Assembly: GCA_964017145.1 (NCBI GenBank)
Contig: OZ024840.1
Coordinates: 496,001-560,000 of the forward strand
Length of the DNA stretch: 64,000 nt
Direction of reading: 5' to 3'
Source of the DNA: Agrocybe praecox
Taxonomy: Eukaryota; Basidiomycota; Agaricomycetes; Agaricales; Agrocybaceae
The notes under the pieces are model-generated. The model searched no databases, was not told the DNA's origin, and saw only the letters and a list, made by a program, of their open reading frames with translations. Made by a program: the position numbers and the translations under genes. Each line of letters opens with the position of its first letter. Positions within the stretch are counted from its first letter, which is position 1. Below are positions 61,020-64,000 of the stretch, piece by piece.

Positions 61020-61370
61020 TGGACAAATGGCGGGAGCTGCCTTACTCGATGATTTCTGTTGTGGTTGACCCTTGGTAAATGCTTGCGTCTTCGGTTTCGT
61101 TGAAGCAGATGACTTTGAGCGACTAGCGGCCTTGGAAGATGCTTTCTGTGCCGACTTTTTACCGGCACCTACAGCTTGTTTGATTTTCGAAGCTGCTACG
61201 GCCTTTCTTGAGGATGGCTTGGGGAGTCAGGTGTGTGGTTTTCTGCGACGGAACCTTTTTCTGCTTCGAGGAAGTTGCTGCAGCTTTGCTCTTCTTTCGG
61301 CCTCGTATGGCGGTAGATTGGGAACGAGCTGAAGTCTTCGGGATTTTCGTTAGTTGTACCATGTCACACA
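61020..61370 (-). pseudogene. Fragment of the aspzincin basic tail
   Basis: The minus strand encodes KSKAAATSSKQKKVPSQKT, then after a frame change KIKQAVGAGKKSAQKASSKA. This matches the tail of the protease at 54172 (KSKAAPKSSKQKKAPSSKT and KIKQAVGAGTKRTQK). A frameshift lies near LTPQAILKK (about 61210), and no catalytic domain is nearby. It is a duplicated remnant. Confidence 0.8.
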
Positions 61371-61439
61371 GGCGGCTTCCTTCAGCCCCCTGTTTCAGCG
61401 ACAAGATAAGACCGAATGAGTTGATTCTGTTCTCTGTAT

Positions 61440-61600
61440 AATATCCTTAGCTCTTCAAGCCTTTTGGGGCGTTTCTTTGTACCACGTCGAATGTGAACAG
61501 CCTCGAAGATATGAAGCTGCGCTCGATAACGGAAGGACCGACTGACAAGCGCGTAGTTCAGAATATCTTGTCCTAAATGTCCAGTGTGGCTCTGCATTTG
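61440..61600 (-). pseudogene. Truncated F-box head fragment
   Basis: The minus strand encodes GQDILNYALVSRSFRYRAQL and HIFEAVHIRRGTK, ending near KRLEEL. It closely matches the start of F-box protein 1 (GRDILNCALVSRAFRYRAQF). The start codon side and everything after about residue 85 are missing. The basic-tail fragment follows about 70 bp further on. Confidence 0.75.
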
Positions 61601-61613
61601 AAAATGCTTAATA

Positions 61614-63020
61614 CTACGTGGTTTCGCATATAAATCCGAAGAAGTCGCGGACATTGAAGGATATATCCAGGGTACAGGTGGCCAGTTTATCCAATGTCGA
61701 CATGTAAGCACTATCCATGCGAAGTGTTGAAATGACAGACTCCCAGCGAGACCTTGCTTGGGCCTCATAAGCCTTTTTGGCTGCAGCTTTGTCCTCTTTA
61801 TTCTTTCTTGTGCTAGAGAACCATAAATCATACATCTCAATAAATCGAACCGAAAGATGGAGCAATTTCCCCTGATTTATACGAATAATTTCCGAGCAGA
61901 ATTTCTCCCAGTTTATTGTGAGCACATCTTCAGCTTCACGGACTCGACGAAGTCCCAGAAAGACGATGATAGAGAGCGAGGAAAGAGAGTTTTGCGCTGG
62001 AACCGTCTCGAGTGTGCGAATAACGGAGACGAACATGTCTTCTGGGAAAACACATTGAATGTTGAGTGTGTGCAGTCTGGAGGAATTTTGGAGATTACAG
62101 AAGGTAACGTTAGACTCTTCGAAATCGGTCGCTAAGGCAAAGAAATCAACATATGTGTGATTTTTAGAAGTGGCGAACCTACATTGTGGACGCTGATAGG
62201 ACATTGACAGTCTCCGGAGAAAACTTCCTGCAGTATCAATGACGCATTGTTCATGTTGCATGGCTAACACGCCGTCTAAGAACATGTTGTAGGTTCGAAG
62301 GCCGGATAGGTCCAGCCTAAGAAATAAAGGAGGTTTTGCGAGCTGAGTTACCAGGTGGGTAATTGTGGGCTTCTCGGACAAATTGGTCAGGCCATTCGGG
62401 ATGGGCGGTACAAACTCGACGCAATGGAGCTCAAGGTGGACCAGGTTAAGACACGCCTCGATAATTTCCGGGGGCACATTTTCCAACTGCTTAAGAACAA
62501 GAGTCGTGACAGAAGGGAAAATGAAAGGACGAAAGAAGTGAAGCAGTAGCGGTTCAGGATCCGAGATCTGGAGAGAACTATCACGCATAGATCTACCACT
62601 CCATGGACTATTTCCTAAAAAGTGCAACTTGCGCAACGGGCGTCCATTATTGGTGATATTTTCCATGATCTCCAAGAATAATGGATTATCCCAGATCCAA
62701 GCATGTTGAACATCCCAAAATTCCAGTCTAATTTCTTGAACAAAACGAGCAATATTGGGGTTGGCTGCCATTGTAGCTTTGATTTTTGGGAACAATATGG
62801 AACGCCTCTCAGCTCTGTGTCCAAAATATATGGCCTCGAAAATGTGGAATTGTGCTCGATGACGGAAGGACCGACTGACCAACGCGCATTTGAGAATGTC
62901 TTTTCCGATAAATCCAAGTCGGTCTCGACTGCGAGCTGAATCCCAAGCTATATGGTCAATGATCGACTCGATAATATCTTGAGAGGGCTGAGGTACCGTA
63001 GGCGTAGACAGGACATCCAT
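61614..63020 (-). CDS. F-box-like protein 2
   Basis: An open frame from the ATG at 63020 to the stop at 61614. A 51-bp in-frame segment (62132-62182) looks like an intron at the same site as in F-box protein 1, giving exons 63020-62183 and 62131-61614 and 451 residues. It contains PSQDIIESIIDHIAWDSARS, DILKCALVSRSFRHRAQFHI, MENITNNGRPLRKLHFLG, HFFRPFIFPSVTTLVLKQL and NLQNSSRLHTLN. A probable SCF adaptor of the Agaricomycete type. Splicing or retention of the 51-bp segment both leave the frame open. Confidence 0.78.
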   Translation of the reverse strand: MDVLSTPTVPQPSQDIIESIIDHIAWDSARSRDRLGFIGKDILKCALVSRSFRHRAQFHIFEAIYFGHRAERRSILFPKIKATMAANPNIARFVQEIRLEFWDVQHAWIWDNPLFLEIMENITNNGRPLRKLHFLGNSPWSGRSMRDSSLQISDPEPLLLHFFRPFIFPSVTTLVLKQLENVPPEIIEACLNLVHLELHCVEFVPPIPNGLTNLSEKPTITHLVTQLAKPPLFLRLDLSGLRTYNMFLDGVLAMQHEQCVIDTAGSFLRRLSMSYQRPQCRFATSKNHTYVDFFALATDFEESNVTFCNLQNSSRLHTLNIQCVFPEDMFVSVIRTLETVPAQNSLSSLSIIVFLGLRRVREAEDVLTINWEKFCSEIIRINQGKLLHLSVRFIEMYDLWFSSTRKNKEDKAAAKKAYEAQARSRWESVISTLRMDSAYMSTLDKLATCTLDISFNVRDFFGFICETT

Positions 63021-63402
63021 GTTCGATAACGTTCAATGTTATCGATGAGAATTTAGAAAATCGAACTTCGAGCTTGGGAGTTCGAACACTAGTTCTAATT
63101 AGAGATACGTACGTCCACGTGCTTAGGAGCAAACGCCTACAATGTACATATAGGCCCGCAAGTGCTCGCGTAAGTAGCACGAAATTCGAATCATGGTTGG
63201 ATCATGGCGCTGGAAACTTATTCAACGTCCATAGAAACGGCAACTTCTTACTTCTCGTAGTTATGTATACAGTACTTACCACAAGTAAATTGAAATTACA
63301 TATATGTACGTTCCGCTTCTCGACTCTCGATTCCTCGGACTTTTCTGCATACAGGCTGCGAGTTCAACCACGTTTAAAATTCGAATCGATTATTTACATT
63401 TA
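63021..63402. other. Intergenic region
   Basis: Promoter side of F-box gene 2 and 3' flank of F-box gene 3. No gene seen. Confidence 0.5.
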
Positions 63403-64000
63403 TCAATATTCTTCTCGAGTATTGTACGATACATCAAAGCTACAAGTTAGAGAATTGGCCGATGCAGAAGTGTAGAGGTTTCTGGTAAGTAGCCCTGAGA
63501 CGAGAGAAGCGCAGTCGCTACCATGTAAGTAATTTTTAAGGAAGACTCTGCTAGGCCGCTCTCCCTCAGAATCGGCGTAATCTGTAGAATCCATGCAGTC
63601 AAATCGAATTGAAAGGTCGAGGGACTTCCCATCACTTATTCGAATAATCTCCGCGCAGAACCTCTCCCAGTCTAGCGTCATTATTTCTTGAAGATAAGAG
63701 GGTTGCGTGAATTCGAGGATGGCGATTATGTTAAACGAGCGAAGAGAATTACGTGATGGGATTGTCTCAAGTGTGCGAATGATAGACATGAAGGCTTCTT
63801 TGGAAAAAATATCTTCATACTCTAATACGCACAGTCCAGTGGAATCCCGAAGATCCCAAGCAATTCTGGGACATGTGGTGTCAATTACTAGGAGAAGTGC
63901 ATGAGATATACCGTTGCCCTAGAGGGGACTTGCAGAAAGCTTACCATCTGGCCTTCCATAAAAGTGTGTGAGCGATTGGAGGGACCCCCCTGCGGCATTG
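63403..64000 (-). CDS. F-box-like protein 3 (3' part, truncated by window edge)
   Basis: The end of a third F-box paralogue. Exon 64000-63945 (NAAGGSLQSLTHFYG) and exon 63887-63403 join in phase 1 across an intron at the position conserved in F-box genes 1 and 2. Matching elements are WDLRDSTGLCVLE, MSIIRTLETIPSRNSLRSFN, MTLDWERFCAEIIRISDGKS and a final CSFDVSYNTREEY. The F-box itself lies beyond the window. Confidence 0.75.

Overview
The window is nuclear DNA of a filamentous basidiomycete, most likely a mushroom-forming Agaricomycete. Genes are closely packed on both strands and broken by many short introns of about 50-70 bp with GT..AG ends. The families point the same way: tyrosine-kinase-like fungal kinases, a FunK1 kinase relic, Agaricomycete-type BTB and F-box proteins, a cytochrome P450 and a secreted aspzincin-like protease. 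Nothing prokaryotic, plasmid-like or CRISPR-like is visible. Gene models below were spliced by eye. Where exon coordinates are given, the splice sites and reading phase were checked base by base.

Left part (1-19 kb): the 3' end of the Elongator subunit gene ELP6 faces a BTB-domain gene. This pair has been tandemly duplicated (units about 196-4032 and 4033-7035). The second unit carries a dead ELP6 fragment and an intact, diverged BTB gene. About 4.4 kb without genes follows and holds a small TA-flanked inverted-repeat element. Next come a hydrophilic stress-type protein with a GATA/CRE/TATA promoter, a long disordered RGG-containing protein, and a gene-poor stretch.

Middle part (18-46 kb) is mainly housekeeping: a mitochondrial hotdog thioesterase-like protein, a GRE2-like reductase with a decayed second copy beside it, the checkpoint kinase CHK1, a probable nucleolar protein, a P450, the eIF2-alpha kinase GCN2, a family-16 protein methyltransferase, a 1-kb non-autonomous TIR element, a decayed kinase, a Cir_N/LENG1-like protein and the XPF/RAD1 repair nuclease.

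Right part (46-64 kb) is accessory and duplication-rich: an intact TKL kinase, a third BTB gene, a CNNM/Mam3-type membrane protein with a truncated copy behind it, a secreted aspzincin-like protein carrying a long histone-H1-like basic tail, three F-box genes, a FunK1 pseudogene, and a deletion-scarred copy of the F-box/protease block. The aspzincin with the basic tail is the most unusual gene in the window. Its tail has been duplicated and broken next to another F-box gene.
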